DNA from: Hemerocallis citrina
Taxonomy: Eukaryota > Streptophyta > Magnoliopsida > Asparagales > Asphodelaceae
Assembly: GCA_017893485.1 (NCBI GenBank)
Contig: CM030362.1
Span: 259,956,255-260,020,254 of the forward strand
Direction of reading: 5' to 3'
Length of the DNA stretch: 64,000 nt
Shown here: positions 45,901 to 51,445 of the stretch, one piece after another
How the letters are laid out: every line of letters begins with the position of its first letter
Position numbering within the stretch: position 1 is the first letter of the stretch
The notes under the pieces: generated by a model
What the model saw: the letters and a program-made list of their open reading frames with translations, nothing else
Databases searched by the model: none
What the model was told of the DNA's origin: nothing
Translations under genes and position numbers: made by a program

Positions 45901-48800
45901 ACAGTTTTAGTTGATAAATCTCAAGACCGGCCCTGCTAACAATGCAAATATGTTGCTAACTCTTAATTATTTATCCAAGAAAAAACTTTCACCTACCCAA
46001 AAAAAACGAACTCAAAATAGTGTAAAGTAGCTTGAGAAAACACAGAAATTATGAAGAAAATGAGAAGATAAGAGACATGAATTGGAGAACATAAATTACT
46101 TTGATGGAGATGCCAGAAGAAAATGAAATAGCAGCCAACAAGAAGAAACGTTCAATGAACCTAGAGAAGGTCACGGTGAAATGATCCGAATGAAACAAAG
46201 AACAAATCTTATAGCTTTGGCACTACACCCTAAAGATCCAAGTTTTGGGCTTTAAAATTGTCTATTTGGTCAATTACAGAACAAGCCCGTATCCAACAGC
46301 TCGTGCATGTTACTTTTTTCATATTCCATTGCATCTTGTAATGGTAAAATAGGTATTGTAGTCACAAGATATCATCATGATACAGTTCATTATTTCAAGT
46401 ATAGATAAAAAGCATGGGAAACGTATTTAATTTATTAAATATTGTAAAATGTCTAATTTATTAAATATAGTATCCTATCAGGATACATATCATAGGATAT
46501 GCATCATATTGGCAACTATGATCTTCAGTGACTTGACAGTTTGAACTAGTTCATATTCTTATCCCTTATACTCAAAAAGTATTTTGATGAATTATGATCA
46601 TATTTTGATAAATTATTCATTTCTTAAATACTTGATGTGAGTAAATTTATCTTAGGAAACGATTTACAATATGTGATACGATATTCTAGAAAAATGATAT
46701 ACAATAAGTAATACAATTTCACAATTATGGATTTCATGCCACATACTCAATGGATAGAGAATACTATTTAATTTCTAAGACAAAGCTCTAGGAAAATCAG
46801 GTCTACCTGTAAATGTAAATGCAAATGTAACTACTAAAGAAAGAAAGGTAGGTGCAAATCAGGGCATAATACCGACCGAAAATACTTAAGACATCTTCAC
46901 ATGGTCTACCTGTCTTAGCCATTAAAGACGCTAAGCCAATTGTCTTCAAGCTAATAGTTTTTCCTCCAGTGTTGGGGCCAGTAATAACTAGCACAACAGT
47001 TTTCTCTGATACAACAAAATCTACAGGGACAGGAGGATTCTTTTCCAATTGAGTAATCTGAAAGAGAAGTTTAAGCGAAAATGGAAGTAAATCAAATATT
47101 TAGAATATGCAATTCATCAAACTCTCCCATCAAAATAGAGAAAATAGAAATTACTTTCATATAAATTTAACACTCACCCTGAGTTTCAAGATGGCGAGAT
47201 GCAAATCGGTATCATCTTGAGTAGTAAAATTGTTCCCTTGCATTTTTTTCCTCCTGATATCCTACAGACTCAAACTAGTTCAGTTCAAAATATAAAATGA
47301 TTGCACTGAGGCAGTAGAATGTGATTGAAATTGGACTCCTGATAACTAAACATAAATAAGGTAGAAAGAAAAAGTTGTTTCAGAACAAATCTTTATGTAT
47401 AAATAATGCACAAGAATAAAAGAAAAAAGAAAAAGTTGTTTCAGAACAAATCAAAATGTATAAATAAAGCACAAGAATAAAAGAAAATCTACATTAAAAA
47501 TAAACAATTGAAATAAAACTCACAGCAGTTGCACTAGTGATATCCTTTCTGGCCTTGTATAAGCTCTCACGATGCTGCTGAAGTAACAAAGGATGGTAAG
47601 CTTTAGTCATATACAATTTCCAATCCTTTTGTGGGACATTAGAAAGAGAAGCCTTATTAACAGAAGAGTTGCTCGTATCCATATCATCCGGTGGAAATAA
47701 TTCTGGATATGTACCATCATATGCAATACTGTATTTTGCTCGAGCAGTGACCTACACAAACAAAACATTCTAACAATTAAGATATGACGTAAATGTGAAG
47801 GGAAAGGTTACATTCATATACTGAAAAAGAGAAAAGGCCTTCTCCTAATTATAAGATATCAACTACTACACAAATTGTTAACATTCTTTATATCATTCAG
47901 TGGATCAAAACATCTAACTAATTTAATAGAAAATAGGATACACAAGTTGAATGCAAAGACATCACGTCACGGCATAGTTTGATCGTCAGTAATATTGGTG
48001 GATACTTTTAAGAATCAATTTGAAAGGAGTTCCTGGCACGCTGAGGGGCGGGGATGCAATTTTAACAGAACATGCTAACAGTAGTTTTGGCACAAAAATT
48101 ACTTGCACGCATTTCGCGTCATAATAATAGAAATAAATATTGCAACCAACTAGATCACAAATAATGCATAATCATTGACAATTATTACATATAGATAACA
48201 AAAGAAAGAGAAGTTTAAATTGATAGGTCATTAACAGGGATGTGTTGTCCACTAAATGAACTTATTAACAATTCATGTAACTAGAAGAAAAGTTACAAAT
48301 GCCACACAAAAAAATTGTTGGAAATTTTCCATGTGAATCACAGATATCCGGAATTTATATTCTGGAGGCTTATCTTGCACAAAAAGATCAGACATTAATT
48401 TAAATTGCAGAAGACCTATTTTGCAAGAAACTACTTTGTGCAGTAATGTAATGCATATTCAGGACCAAAACATAAACTACTTTGTGCAGTAATCAGATTT
48501 GAAGAATAAGATATTTTAACCAAAATCACCTACAATGTCTAGTTGAATTATGACTTGCAATAGATGTTGGATGTGGTCAAGTTCTGGAAGCATCTGTAAA
48601 AGAGAGAGAGAGACGATATAATTAGTAAAATATATATTTTATGAAATCAAAAAGAATAAAAATCTGATTGTCAAACCTTATCTGTTACTTTTGAAAGCAC
48701 ATCTTCTTCAGCCTTGGCCACTGACATTCTGGCTTCTTGTAGTTCATCATTCAGAGGAACAACTGCTATTGGTTCTAAGATACTACCAGCACCGGAGCCA
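1208..48800 (-). CDS. mutS2: MutS2-family DNA mismatch-repair-like ATPase, partial spliced gene (11 exons seen)
   Basis: Spliced from 48677-48800, 48534-48593, 47524-47751, 47178-47261, 46910-47057, 31449-31576, 30249-30296, 18814-18944, 8967-9049, 3291-3394 and 1208-1278: 1209 bp, about 403 codons, no stop. Every border is GT-AG and the phases join. Motifs in order: core helices, Walker [29 protein letters not shown], Walker [54 protein letters not shown]. These are diagnostic of the plant/bacterial MutS2 branch rather than MSH1-7. The family forms dimeric ABC-type ATPases that act on branched DNA or stalled ribosomes and usually ends in KOW-like and Smr domains; the plant proteins are generally thought to be organellar. 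The N-terminus and the C-terminal linker/Smr part are not in the window. Introns run 5' to 3' at 83, 782, 262, 120, 15333, 1152, 11304, 9764, 5572 and 2012 bp. Identification is from remembered family motifs, not a search. Confidence 0.93.
1732..2373 (+). mobile_element. Copia-like LTR (solo or truncated)
   Basis: It begins TGTTGGGTCACAC and ends GAAGACTCAACA (TG...CA, 642 bp). It has a TATATATAGG box near 2022 and pyrimidine-rich text near the 3' end. It carries GTCGACCG words like those in the LTRs of the 9842-16378 element. No matching 5-bp target duplication or primer-binding site is evident, so the borders are uncertain. Confidence 0.45.
2374..3290. other. MutS2 intron 10, no gene seen
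   Basis: Intronic sequence between the LTR-like element and exon 10. The short frames in it show no family pattern. Confidence 0.5.
3291..3394 (-). CDS. mutS2: MutS2 exon 10
   Basis: 104 bp encoding [20 protein letters not shown], then [15 protein letters not shown]. The block NAINIA-RLGL followed by a coiled-coil-like helix marks the transition from the ATPase domain into the MutS2 linker. The acceptor is TTGTAG|GTTATT and the donor GAG|GTAAGT, phase 0. Confidence 0.93.
4088..5931 (+). pseudogene. Gag-CCHC fused to integrase C-terminal domain and chromodomain (frameshifted)
   Basis: The start is ATG at 4088 ([14 protein letters not shown]). Gag core follows in two frames, joined at about 4483-4492 where a single-base loss shifts the frame. 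The second frame has LPLSF-like [20 protein letters not shown] and [16 protein letters not shown], then a knuckle [14 protein letters not shown] whose second Cys is Phe. After an acidic linker comes the integrase C-terminal part: [20 protein letters not shown], the basic strand GDEVLVRIH and the GPY/F module (AGPFKIL...[11 protein letters not shown]). After a stop at 5632-5634 a decayed chromodomain follows (GGMHKYLVR, a Trp-to-stop, then [17 protein letters not shown]) and runs into the LTR. No catalytic domains lie between. Confidence 0.85.
5907..7162 (+). repeat. 3' LTR of chromovirus copy 1 (1256 bp)
   Basis: Ends TGATGAGGACATC / TTTTATATCA, preceded by the purine run CCGGAGAGAA (polypurine tract). 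A TATTTATAGG promoter-like box lies near 6048, with the AACCCTAA-rich leader at about 6260-6300 and a GC-rich middle. Four other insertions in this window carry the same LTR. Confidence 0.85.
7168..8247. other. MutS2 intron 9, no gene seen
   Basis: Between the chromovirus copy and the Helitron-like block I see only the 53-bp tandem repeat and unassigned AT-rich sequence. Confidence 0.5.
7779..7886. repeat. Two-copy 53-bp tandem repeat
   Basis: CGCTTATACATCTA at 7779 recurs at 7832, and both copies end with CACCGCATTCAC. It lies in intron 9. Confidence 0.8.
8248..8535. mobile_element. Helitron-like ends in inverted arrangement (degenerate)
   Basis: TCTACTACTACAATGGGAG at 8248 matches the start of the small Helitron at 34494, and the homology continues through CCTTAGTGTAATTTGTCC. 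CCCGTGCAACGCACG (about 8300) looks like a Helitron 3' hairpin. About 210 bp further on, CTTCTCCCATTATAATATAG is the reverse complement of the same start. Either two small Helitrons face each other or one was rearranged. Confidence 0.4.
8537..8562. repeat. (TA)n microsatellite
   Basis: About 12 TA units interrupting intron 9. Confidence 0.9.
8967..9049 (-). CDS. mutS2: MutS2 exon 9
   Basis: 83 bp encoding [20 protein letters not shown], then YKILWGIPG (the last Gly codon is split). This is the conserved C-terminal end of the MutS2 ATPase domain: FENA, then FD, LKPTY and L-x-G-x-PG. The acceptor is CCACAG|TAAT and the donor CCAG|GTTATT. The longer open frame around it is intron read-through. 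Confidence 0.93.
9050..9836. other. MutS2 intron 8, no gene seen
   Basis: Between exon 9 and the copia insertion. A short duplication of TTTAAAACTGATATAGA occurs near 9360-9400. Nothing else was recognised. Confidence 0.5.
9842..10529 (-). repeat. 3' LTR of the old copia element
   Basis: In plus reading it starts AGTTGAGTTC (first T mutated) and ends ACCCCAACA. It contains several GTCGACCG/GGTCGACC words in clustered inverted pairs (10200-10420). Confidence 0.85.
10945..11585. mobile_element. hAT-type non-autonomous element in copia RNase H, TSD CCATATAC
   Basis: CCATATAC at 10937-10944 and 11586-11593. The ends are CAGTGTTCTAAATGGCG and, inverted, CAAGGTTGTAAATGGTG. Removing the element and one duplication restores the copia RNase H reading (ESEYMA joined to TEATKDML). 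GGCGCC-rich subterminal repeats sit at both ends, and the centre is AT-rich with ACACATATTAC words (11270-11350). The 8-bp duplication indicates the hAT superfamily; no transposase is present. Confidence 0.85.
13675..14047. mobile_element. hAT-type MITE in copia integrase, TSD CTTTYACC
   Basis: CTTTCACC (13667-13674) and CTTTTACC (14048-14055) flank ends CATAGTTACAAATTCG and, inverted, CATAGTAACTAAGTTCG. The interior is full of AATTCG/CGAATTAT words that pair with each other. 373 bp, non-coding. Confidence 0.75.
15716..16378 (-). repeat. 5' LTR of the old copia element
   Basis: In plus reading it starts TGTTGAGTTCTC and ends ACCCCAACA, 663 bp. It carries the same GTCGACC-rich segment as the 3' LTR and is adjacent to the primer-binding site at 15701-15712. 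Confidence 0.87.
16779..16925. repeat. 57-bp tandem repeat, about 2.6 copies
   Basis: ATGTTTRAAAAATAGAAACT starts at 16779, 16836 and 16893, with near-identical following text (GAAAGCAAACTGATCC). It lies in intron 8, between the old copia and a solo LTR. Confidence 0.88.
16976..18258 (+). mobile_element. Solo LTR of the chromovirus family, TSD TGCTG
   Basis: TGCTG at 16971-16975 and 18259-18263. It starts TGATGAGGACATC and ends TTTTACATCA, 1283 bp, with no internal sequence. Its first 70 bp differ from other copies by an extra GC-rich segment (CAGACGATTTGGGCG and following). It would be the product of LTR-LTR recombination. Confidence 0.9.
18264..18813. other. MutS2 intron 8, no gene seen
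   Basis: AT-rich intronic sequence directly downstream (in gene sense) of exon 8. No repeat border was recognised. Confidence 0.5.
18814..18944 (-). CDS. mutS2: MutS2 exon 8: GAGTNP and H-loop exon
   Basis: 131 bp. It encodes [20 protein letters not shown], then [20 protein letters not shown], then LKY and two bases of the next codon. The D-loop/dimer-contact block [12 protein letters not shown] and the H-loop TTHH are MutS2 hallmarks. The acceptor is ACTAAG|GTTGG and the donor TACAG|GTATCT. The Ser codon is completed in exon 9, 9.8 kb away. Confidence 0.95.
18945..19478. other. MutS2 intron 7, no gene seen
   Basis: Unassigned. At 19479-19522 it meets GTTAAGGTTACCAGAGAG, which resembles the start of the short LTR at 28539 and may be a decayed relative. 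Confidence 0.4.
19600..19935 (+). mobile_element. LTR 3' part with primer-binding site
   Basis: An LTR-like stretch ends GGTTGGAACA at 19920. One base later TGGTATCAGCGC (19922-19933) resembles the tRNA-iMet primer-binding site TGGTATCAGAGC with one changed base. The left border is not determined. No gag or pol follows directly. Confidence 0.5.
19987..20160. repeat. Diverged tandem duplication of about 90 bp
   Basis: AAGGGCTACCTA...ACTGGTAG...GGCCAGTG...CTAGAGTGAA occurs twice with many substitutions, downstream of the primer-binding site. It is leader-like internal sequence of an LTR element. Confidence 0.7.
20199..20334 (+). mobile_element. TRIM-like short LTR with degenerate primer-binding site
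   Basis: It starts TGTTAAGGACCATTTAG and ends GGGTTCGTTTCA (122 bp, 20199-20320). Two bases later TAGTATCAAAGC (20323-20334) matches TGGTATCAGAGC at 10 of 12. Short LTRs of this kind belong to TRIM or short copia/gypsy elements. The second LTR was not found. Confidence 0.55.
20307..23290 (+). pseudogene. Decayed plus-strand coding block of unknown function
   Basis: A chain of frames follows the TRIM-like LTR: charged [18 protein letters not shown] (20400s), then [31 protein letters not shown] around the MITE, then a Ser-rich stretch (22296-22754; [19 protein letters not shown]). Next, across frameshifts, come [36 protein letters not shown] and [18 protein letters not shown], then [13 protein letters not shown] (about 23230-23270). 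Stops and shifts interrupt it, so no intact protein is expected. It could be gag-like sequence of the LTR element, a captured host gene fragment or a retrocopy. I do not recognise the family. Confidence 0.55.
20865..21157. mobile_element. hAT-type GAGCTCGAGC-rich MITE, complete, TSD GCGGTGAT
   Basis: GCGGTGAT at 20857-20864 and 21158-21165. The ends are TAGGGCTACAAACGA and, inverted, TAGGGCTGCAATCGA. The inside is two diverged half-copies of CTCG/GAGC-rich text. Excising the element and one duplication restores the frame [17 protein letters not shown] second copy end lies at 1-108. Confidence 0.9.
23384..23800. repeat. Cluster of imperfect palindromes built on GCTAAC...GTTAGC
   Basis: Words such as CGCTAACGGGGTTAGCGTG and CACGCTAACTCCGTTAGC recur about every 70-180 bp. 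They are separated by GGACACTACT and AAGTAGGGGTGTGSGG segments, giving about three diverged repeat units. Each palindrome can fold into a short stem. The parent element is unknown, and the sequence to 24310 has no recognised gene. Confidence 0.75.
24311..27619 (-). mobile_element. Probable 3.3-kb solo LTR (gypsy-like), TSD TATGT/TATGC
   Basis: In plus reading it starts TGTCACGCCCCG and ends GGGAGTTACA (TG...CA). The flanks are TATGT (24306-24310) and TATGC (27620-27624), one mismatch. On minus, the start TGTAACTCCC and end CGGGGCGTGACA resemble the ends of the 2.3-kb solo LTR at 56071-58393. A minus-strand TATA box (CTATATATAC, near 27220) precedes a GC-rich stretch. It contains five 193-bp tandem repeats. 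No coding domains were seen. Confidence 0.6.
25750..26710. repeat. 193-bp tandem repeat, about five copies, inside the long LTR
   Basis: GCTACGATTTTCATGTAGAA and its variants recur with GATTT at 25872, 26066, 26259, 26452 and 26644, spacing 192-194 bp. Shared words are CGCGATATCTCACAATCTAT and GATACCGGTTAGTAATCCCG. The outer copies are most diverged. Confidence 0.92.
27864..27939. repeat. (TA)n microsatellite, about 38 units
   Basis: An uninterrupted TA run in intron 7. Long palindromic TA runs are unstable, and the length may be an assembly estimate. Confidence 0.93.
28136..28526 (-). pseudogene. Gln-rich minus-strand frame upstream-adjacent to a primer-binding site
   Basis: The frame 28136-28423 reads [20 protein letters not shown], then a run of Gln and His. 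It lies just internal to the short LTR and its primer-binding site, so it could be leader or remnant of that element. A (GTT)n run underlies the Gln stretch. No domain was recognised. Confidence 0.3.
28527..28681 (-). mobile_element. Short copia-like LTR with primer-binding site
   Basis: GCTCTGATACCA (28527-28538) is an exact reverse complement of TGGTATCAGAGC. The LTR follows as TGTTAAGGTTAACAG...TATCTAACA (28539-28681, 143 bp). In orientation this is a minus-strand 5' LTR whose internal region would lie to the left. The partner LTR is not found; a weak relative of the start occurs at 19479. The start GTTAACAGAGAGA is shared with the 114-bp LTR at 53170. Confidence 0.6.
28682..30248. other. 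MutS2 intron 7, no gene seen
   Basis: AT-rich intronic sequence with a TTTTATTTTATTTTTTTATT run near 29105. No element borders were recognised. Confidence 0.5.
30249..30296 (-). CDS. mutS2: MutS2 exon 7: Walker B exon
   Basis: A 48-bp, 16-codon micro-exon encoding [23 protein letters not shown] is Walker B; the Asp coordinates Mg and the Glu is the catalytic base. The acceptor is TTTTTAG|GCT and the donor GAA|GTAAGT. The following intron is 11.3 kb. Confidence 0.94.
30297..31448. other. MutS2 intron 6, no gene seen
   Basis: An intron of 1152 bp between exons 6 and 7, with A-rich runs near 30390 and 31300. It is the only intron over 1 kb with no recognisable transposon. Confidence 0.55.
31449..31576 (-). 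CDS. mutS2: MutS2 exon 6: FADIGDEQS block
   Basis: 128 bp. It encodes [20 protein letters not shown], then [18 protein letters not shown] and KQIS. This is the conserved MutS ATPase segment between Walker A and Walker B: IPWFD, then the ADIGDEQS turn, then the ST-rich signature helix. The acceptor is ACTGCAG|GT and the donor AGT|GTAGGT. No open frame longer than this exon surrounds it. Confidence 0.95.
31577..32145. other. MutS2 intron 5, gene-proximal part
   Basis: Unassigned AT-rich sequence between exon 6 and the solo LTR. Confidence 0.5.
32151..33270 (+). mobile_element. Solo LTR of the chromovirus family, TSD GGCGT
   Basis: GGCGT at 32146-32150 and 33271-33275. It starts TGATGAGGACATC and ends TTTTACATCA, 1120 bp, with no internal region. 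It has the same TATATATAGGCC box, AACCCTAA-rich leader and GC-rich middle as the other copies. Confidence 0.9.
33276..34493. other. MutS2 intron 5, no gene seen
   Basis: AT-rich sequence. Short frames here look random. Confidence 0.5.
34494..34757 (+). mobile_element. Small non-autonomous Helitron
   Basis: It begins TCTCTACTACTATAATGGG and ends GATACTAG, sitting between a host A (34493) and T (34758). Near the 3' end a hairpin CACGTGCAC-GT-GTGCACGTG precedes CTAG by 7 nt. These are the classic Helitron marks: 5' TC, 3' hairpin, CTRR, A/T insertion and no target duplication. The hairpin segment is present twice in tandem (about 34687 and 34728). 264 bp, non-coding. Confidence 0.72.
34825..35991 (-). 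repeat. 3' LTR of the young copia
   Basis: 1167 bp. A minus-strand TATA box (CCTATAAATAGG, about 35347-35358) and a purine/GC-rich hexanucleotide tract at 35549-35660 are visible. The short frames here come from that tract. Confidence 0.96.
35549..35660. repeat. Hexanucleotide (AAAGCC/GCCCGA/GTCCGG) microsatellite in the 3' LTR
   Basis: A graded run AAAGCC to GGCCCA to GAGCCC to GTGCCC to GTCCGG to CCGGCC. The 5' LTR copy (41312-41430) has one net extra unit. It generates overlapping long frames on both strands that are not genes. Confidence 0.9.
36592..40536 (-). CDS. Copia Gag-Pol polyprotein, complete, 1314 aa
   Basis: Start: [20 protein letters not shown], the first ATG after the LTR. 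Domains by approximate residue: UBN2-type Gag 10-230; zinc knuckle [14 protein letters not shown] 259-272; aspartic protease [12 protein letters not shown] about 314; GAG-pre-integrase [18 protein letters not shown] about 460; integrase with [16 protein letters not shown] and [12 protein letters not shown] in the DDE arrangement about 495-640. RT begins about 850 with [20 protein letters not shown] and has its catalytic YVDDML near 999. RNase H has [28 protein letters not shown] and [11 protein letters not shown] at 1200-1310. No stops or frameshifts. It should make one polyprotein cleaved by its own protease, as in other copia elements. It is intact, so it may still move itself and non-autonomous relatives. 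Confidence 0.97.
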   Translation of the reverse strand: MTTKPEPPKMVNSLHNKPENFKGADFKTWQSKMFFYLTTLGLDRFLEEEEPKPAEGQTPETHKETFVAVDAWRHSDFLCRNYILNCLDEVLYKIYCPITTAKTLWTALAYKYKTENASLKKFIVDKFMDYKMVDSKSVTVQMQELQIIIHEMEAEGHKVGESFLVEAIIGKLPPSWKDFRYYLKHKKKEISLEDLVVRLKIEADNRGTIRFKSEEAKVHVVESSNKRKGNSNNKKHSQKRKASDQGFKDKKPNKKFNGNCWICGKPGHSARDCRFKKSGGTSEANVTENITSSIDYLNLSAVVSECNLVQHPGQWWVDTGATRHICFDKSLFSTYQKLDHEEKLYMGNSAVSMVEGCGQVILKFTSGKNVTLNDVLHVPDIRKNLISGSVLSKKGFKIVIESDKLVLTKAGVYVGRGYLCDGLFKANVAVIGNNPMYSKSMMNKNSVSYLLESETILWHDRLGHINFRKMKKLANLGLIPNFKFDKTHKCEICVEGKMVKKPFNTVNRSTEPLCLIHTDLCDFKSLPTRGGKKYFITFIDDCTRYCYVYLLNSKDEAIAAFTKYKAEVENQLNKKIKILRSDRGGEYESPFAQLCEEYGIIHQTTAPYSPQQNGIAERKNRTLKDMINVLLITSGLPTNLWGEALYMSNHILNRVPHKKADSIPYELWKGHMPNYKYLKVWGCLAKVSVPLPKRTKLGPKTVDCYFLGHAENSSAYRFLVFKSEVRDISVNTIIESRDAIFFEDVFPHKRNNGNPDLKRTSEVLTEKQDETHCDNGESEPRRSVRPKTSKSFGPDYLTYMLEAEPQTYKEAVSSSESPYWKEAINSEIESILSNHTWKLVDLPPGHKPIGCKWIFKRKMKPDGSIDKYKARLVAKGYRQKEGLDFFDTYSPVTRITSIRMLIAIASIYNLEIHQMDVKTAFLNGDLEEEIYMEQPEGFVSKGAENKVCRLVKSLYGLKQAPKQWHEKFDNVMMKNGFRINECDKCVYYKQMGQSCVIVCLYVDDMLIFGPNLEVIKTVKKMLINHFDMKDLGVADVILGIKIIRTPSGIELSQSHYVEKVLDRFKEHGIKGVSNPYSPSIVLHKNTGESIMQLEYSRVIGSLMYIMNCTRPDIAYAVSKLSRYTSNPGKGHWTSLLRVLGYLKNTTNFSLHYGRYPAVLEGYSDANWISDSEESKSTSGYIFTLAGAAVSWKSSKQTCIARSTMESEFIALDKAGEEAEWLRHFLEDIPFWPKPMTAICIHCDNQAALSRAHNSVYNGKSRHIRRRHNTVRQLLSNGIISIDFVRSQDNLADPFTKGLSREKINCASRGMGLKA
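40537..40587 (-). promoter_or_regulatory. Unusual 51-bp leader between LTR and gag ATG
   Basis: On minus, the LTR end is followed by ACTTAAGACGTTAAATTT rather than a tRNA-iMet complement. Then a T-run (about 12 T) leads into CTTCTGTAG|ACAAG just before the ATG, which looks like a splice acceptor. Either another tRNA (or an internal tRNA segment) primes, or the leader is spliced from a donor in the LTR. Confidence 0.4.
40588..41760 (-). repeat. 5' LTR of the young copia
   Basis: 1173 bp, matching the 3' LTR apart from the copy number of AAGCC-A, GGCCCA and GCCCGT units. It should hold the promoter (TATAAATA box about 41111-41120) and transcription start. Confidence 0.96.
41766..43743. other. 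MutS2 intron 5, no gene seen
   Basis: AT-rich intron, with a TA run near 42475 and a C-run at 43259-43270. The frame at 42715-43077 lies in low-complexity Thr/Ser/Pro sequence and shows no family pattern. Confidence 0.45.
43752..44773. mobile_element. hAT-type element with CAGGGGCGGATCC ends, TSD CATGGAAG
   Basis: CATGGAAG at 43744-43751 and 44774-44781. The ends are CAGGGGCAGATCCA and, inverted, CAGGGGCGGATCCA. An additional inverted end copy (TGGGTCCGCCCCTG) lies inside at 44528-44541, so a shorter element may sit within a longer one. A G-run of about 20 (44718-44738) follows a T-run. No transposase gene. 1022 bp. Confidence 0.85.
44782..45621. other. MutS2 intron 5, no gene seen
   Basis: Contains a purine-rich stretch (44850-45040) giving short Gly-rich frames. 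No gene or element was recognised. Confidence 0.5.
45630..45935. mobile_element. hAT-type MITE with CAGGGCCGG ends, TSD CWAACAAT
   Basis: CAAACAAT (45622-45629) and CTAACAAT (45936-45943), 7 of 8 identical, flank ends CAGGGCCGGCCCT and, inverted, CAGGGCCGGTCTT. 306 bp, non-coding. Confidence 0.75.
45944..46909. other. MutS2 intron 5, exon-5-proximal part
   Basis: AT-rich intron. Near 46440-46510 there is a small tandem-like patch (TTTATTAAATAT, ATATCATAGGATATGCATC). No gene. Confidence 0.5.
46910..47057 (-). CDS. mutS2: MutS2 exon 5: Walker A exon
   Basis: 148 bp. It encodes [16 protein letters not shown], then [19 protein letters not shown], then ASLMAKTG. The P-loop GPNTGGKT occupies 46956-46979 and would bind the ATP phosphates. 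The donor ACAG|GTAGAC splits a Gly codon (G|GT) that is restored by the acceptor at 31576, so the open frame continuing to 46803 is intronic read-through. The intron that follows is 15.3 kb and holds a solo LTR, a Helitron, an intact copia and two hAT-type elements. Confidence 0.96.
47178..47261 (-). CDS. mutS2: MutS2 exon 4 of those visible
   Basis: 84 bp, 28 codons: [11 protein letters not shown] and then a polar linker ending HLAILKLR. The acceptor is CTGTAG|GATATC and the donor AGG|GTGAGT. It is a variable linker just before the nucleotide-binding domain, assigned mainly from phase, order and the RRKK-QG pattern. Confidence 0.85.
47524..47751 (-). CDS. mutS2: MutS2 exon 3 of those visible
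   Basis: 228 bp (76 codons) in phase 0. It begins [19 protein letters not shown], contains a polar insert (DTSNSSVNK), then [15 protein letters not shown], and ends DITSATA. The motif AYHPLLL is the conserved lead-in to the ATPase domain of MutS proteins. The acceptor is TGTGTAG|GTC and the donor GCT|GTGAGT. Confidence 0.92.
47752..48533. other. MutS2 intron 2, no gene seen
   Basis: An ordinary-looking 782-bp intron with no recognised element. Confidence 0.6.
48534..48593 (-). CDS. mutS2: MutS2 exon 2 of those visible
   Basis: It encodes [20 protein letters not shown], 60 bp in phase 0. The acceptor is TTTACAG|ATG and the donor ATT|GTAGGTG. The helix continues into [11 protein letters not shown] across the next junction, which matches the family pattern of LD followed by ARA. 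Confidence 0.87.
48677..48800 (-). CDS. mutS2: MutS2 exon 1 of those visible (MutS core, helical domain)
   Basis: The acceptor is TTCTTAG before T-GGC-TCC. The first T completes a codon from an exon beyond the window or not recognised. It encodes [20 protein letters not shown] and then a helical stretch ending [13 protein letters not shown]. The donor is AAG|GTTTGA. In MutS2 proteins the block EP-x5-PLNDEL lies in the MutS core ahead of the clamp helices. The length is 124 bp (1 + 41 codons). No upstream exon was found in the 15 kb to the right. Confidence 0.88.
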
Positions 48801-48983
48801 CTAAGAAAAACATGATTGGATCAACTTGTGAGAATCATAAATTATTCTAAGAATTATAAGTACATAATAATTTCCATTTTTTTTATAAAGACTAATAAAC
48901 CTATAGTTCGTCTCACTGTTGTAAATTTCGGCCGAAATTTCGTTTCGACCAGCTTGCCAAAACGAAATCACAGATTTTATACT

Positions 48984-50255
48984 TGATGTAAAACTGACCC
49001 TAAATAGAGAATTTCCAAGAATCTTAAAGGATTAATTCTACCAACATGTAATGCGGATCAAAGTTAGAATTTTAAACAGTTAATCGGTTTGATGGATTTT
49101 AAAGAACTGAATCACGTTTAACAATCCCAATTAATAATTCGATTCTAACAATCAATAATTAAATCCCTAAGTGTTCTTAGCAAGTAAAAGATTCAATATT
49201 GAGTCGTACCCTAATCAAACATGTGGAACACTCAATCTCAATTGTTTTTGTGGACGACAGGCAAATCAGATAATATAATAGAGATGATAATTGATAAAGC
49301 GGTACAACACAAATATTTGAAAATTGGAAAGAGTATACCGGGATTCAAAGAAATCGTCAGATCTAGAGTTGGCAGCAACAGTGGCAAGGCAGCGAACGCA
49401 ACCTGAGAACACCAGCACAACAGCAAAGGCGTCGGTTGGAGGGCTGTTGGGGGTTGCGGGATGAAGTAACAAGGGCACGGTTTGAAGGCAGTAAGGATTT
49501 GCTGTTAGGTAGTTGTAGAGGCAAAAGCAAGGCAATGGAGGTGGCGATGGGTCGGGAAGGCAGTGAGGGAGATGCGGGCATGCTGGTGCAGGCAGCGGAG
49601 AGTTCTGTCTTGGTGTACGAAGACAGTGGGTTTGAGGAGCTTTCGGGATGATGGGTTTGTGGGGATCGGGAAAAAAGAAGGACAGAGAAGATGACTAGGG
49701 CATCTGAAGAAGGAGGGGGGGTAGATTTGTTTAGGGTTTCGATGTGACGACGATGTTGGGGGTGTAGGCGGCGGGGAGAGGGAAGGGCAAGGGCGACGGA
49801 GTTGGTCGATCGGGTTGATGACGGAGGCGGTCGAAACCGGAGAGGTGGGTTGGATTTTGGTCGGGATTTGGGGGAGGAAGAAGAGGACGAAGGGGATTAG
49901 GGTTTTGGTTGGTTTTATTTGGGGGATTTTTAATTTGGGGTAGATTTTAGAGTTTATCACAAACTCTAAAATTGTATTAGGAATTATCACAAACCCTAAT
50001 AATTGGATCACAATTGTATCACACAAAGAGAGAGGAAGAGCAAAACTCAACACAACAATTTTTTAATCAAGAATGACACATCTTTCTCATTAATCTCAGA
50101 GACTATATATAAGCTCAAAACAAATCAAGATACAAATCTCAAAATATTCTCAAAATCTAAAAAATATAAAAAAGATTACATATGGCTATAATTGCCAAAA
50201 ACAAATATGATACTGCTATAAAATCCTAAACTAAATAAAATTGATGTCCTCACCA
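48984..50255 (-). repeat. 3' LTR of chromovirus copy 2
   Basis: 1272 bp. In plus it reads TGATGTAAAACTG...GATGTCCTCACCA. It is preceded on minus by the CCCGGAGAGAA polypurine tract. Confidence 0.87.
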
Positions 50256-51445
50256 TTCTCTCCGGGTGGGAGAGAGCTCGACCCAGTCGAGTCAAAACAA
50301 GTGATCCTGTCATGGTGCTCCAAAAGATCTGGATCCAGTTGCGGGAGCTCCTCACGAACACTGCAAGTGCCATCCAACTTCGGCTTGTTCTTCCACCTCA
50401 CCAAATACTTGTGCATACCACCATCTCTTGTAGAAATTATCTGATCATCTAAAATATTATTCAATTCTTTTGTCGGTGGGTGAATAGTATCAGGTAGAGA
50501 GGTAAATGTGGGAATCTCACCATTAGGCTGCAGGGTAAGCTCATTCATAAGAAAATTTCTAGGGTTGAATTTTGAGGCTTCATAGAGTACTAGATCCTCA
50601 ATATTGAAAGTCTTACTTATGCCAAAACCTTCAGGAAGGTCAACGACATAGGTATTATCATTGATTGTATGTAGAATCTTAAATGGGCCTGCAGCACGTA
50701 TGTTAAGTTCTTAACAGGTCCAACAGAAAACCGTTCCGGATGAATCCGAACCATCACTTCGTCACCAATATCAAAAGTTATAAATTTTCTTCTTGTATCT
50801 GTTATTAACGTATAGTTAAAATTATTCTCATTAATTTTCTTGGAAATTTCTCTATGCAAATCATGAATACAGAATGCAAATGTGGATGCAGACTCTGGAC
50901 TCTGTGATGTTCTAACATGGGTAAAATCTATGGGTTGCCAAGTGACTTGAGAAAGGGTGGGCGACTCAGGTACACTCAATGGAGGTGACTGGACAGACTG
51001 AATACAATTGAGAGTCTGGTCATTCTCTTTTTCCTCAAAGTCATCACTTACATTAGGTTCATAAGTAAACTCATTGTCAGGCTCATCAGCAATGACTGCG
51101 GTACCCTCTACTATATTGATCCTACTTGATCTGGGACAGTTGCCAGCAACATGACCATATCCCTTACATTTATAGCACTTAGTGAGAGGATCAATCTTAG
51201 AATAGTCTCTTTCAGTGTTCTTACCCGTGTTGTCATTTCTAGGCGAAGAGGAATTTGAAATATGTTTGTTTGGGTAAGACTTGTTAGGGTACTGAGGAGA
51301 GGAGTGCTCAGGTCTAGAAGGGTCAGGAGGATTCATTCTAGAGGAATGATTCATTGAATAGCTGGACTTGTAATGGGAACTTGCTTTAAGGGAATCCATA
51401 TCGAGAACAAGAGCATAAGCTGCTGCTAATGAGTCCACATTTCTA
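50231..51445 (-). pseudogene. Gag C-terminus-CCHC fused to integrase C-terminus and chromodomain (copy 2)
   Basis: It begins inside gag ([18 protein letters not shown]). An intact knuckle [14 protein letters not shown] follows, then an acidic linker, [42 protein letters not shown] and, after a frameshift near 50700, the GPF module and [19 protein letters not shown] second frame carries a well-kept chromodomain: [34 protein letters not shown]. The knuckle-to-integrase join is at the same place as in copy 1, but here the CCHC and the chromodomain Trp are preserved. Confidence 0.87.

Noticed and set aside
46803..46909. Extension of the Walker A frame to a 81-aa product
   Set aside because: The donor at 46909/46910 matches the acceptor at 31576 in phase and in family sequence. 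The extension is intron read-through.
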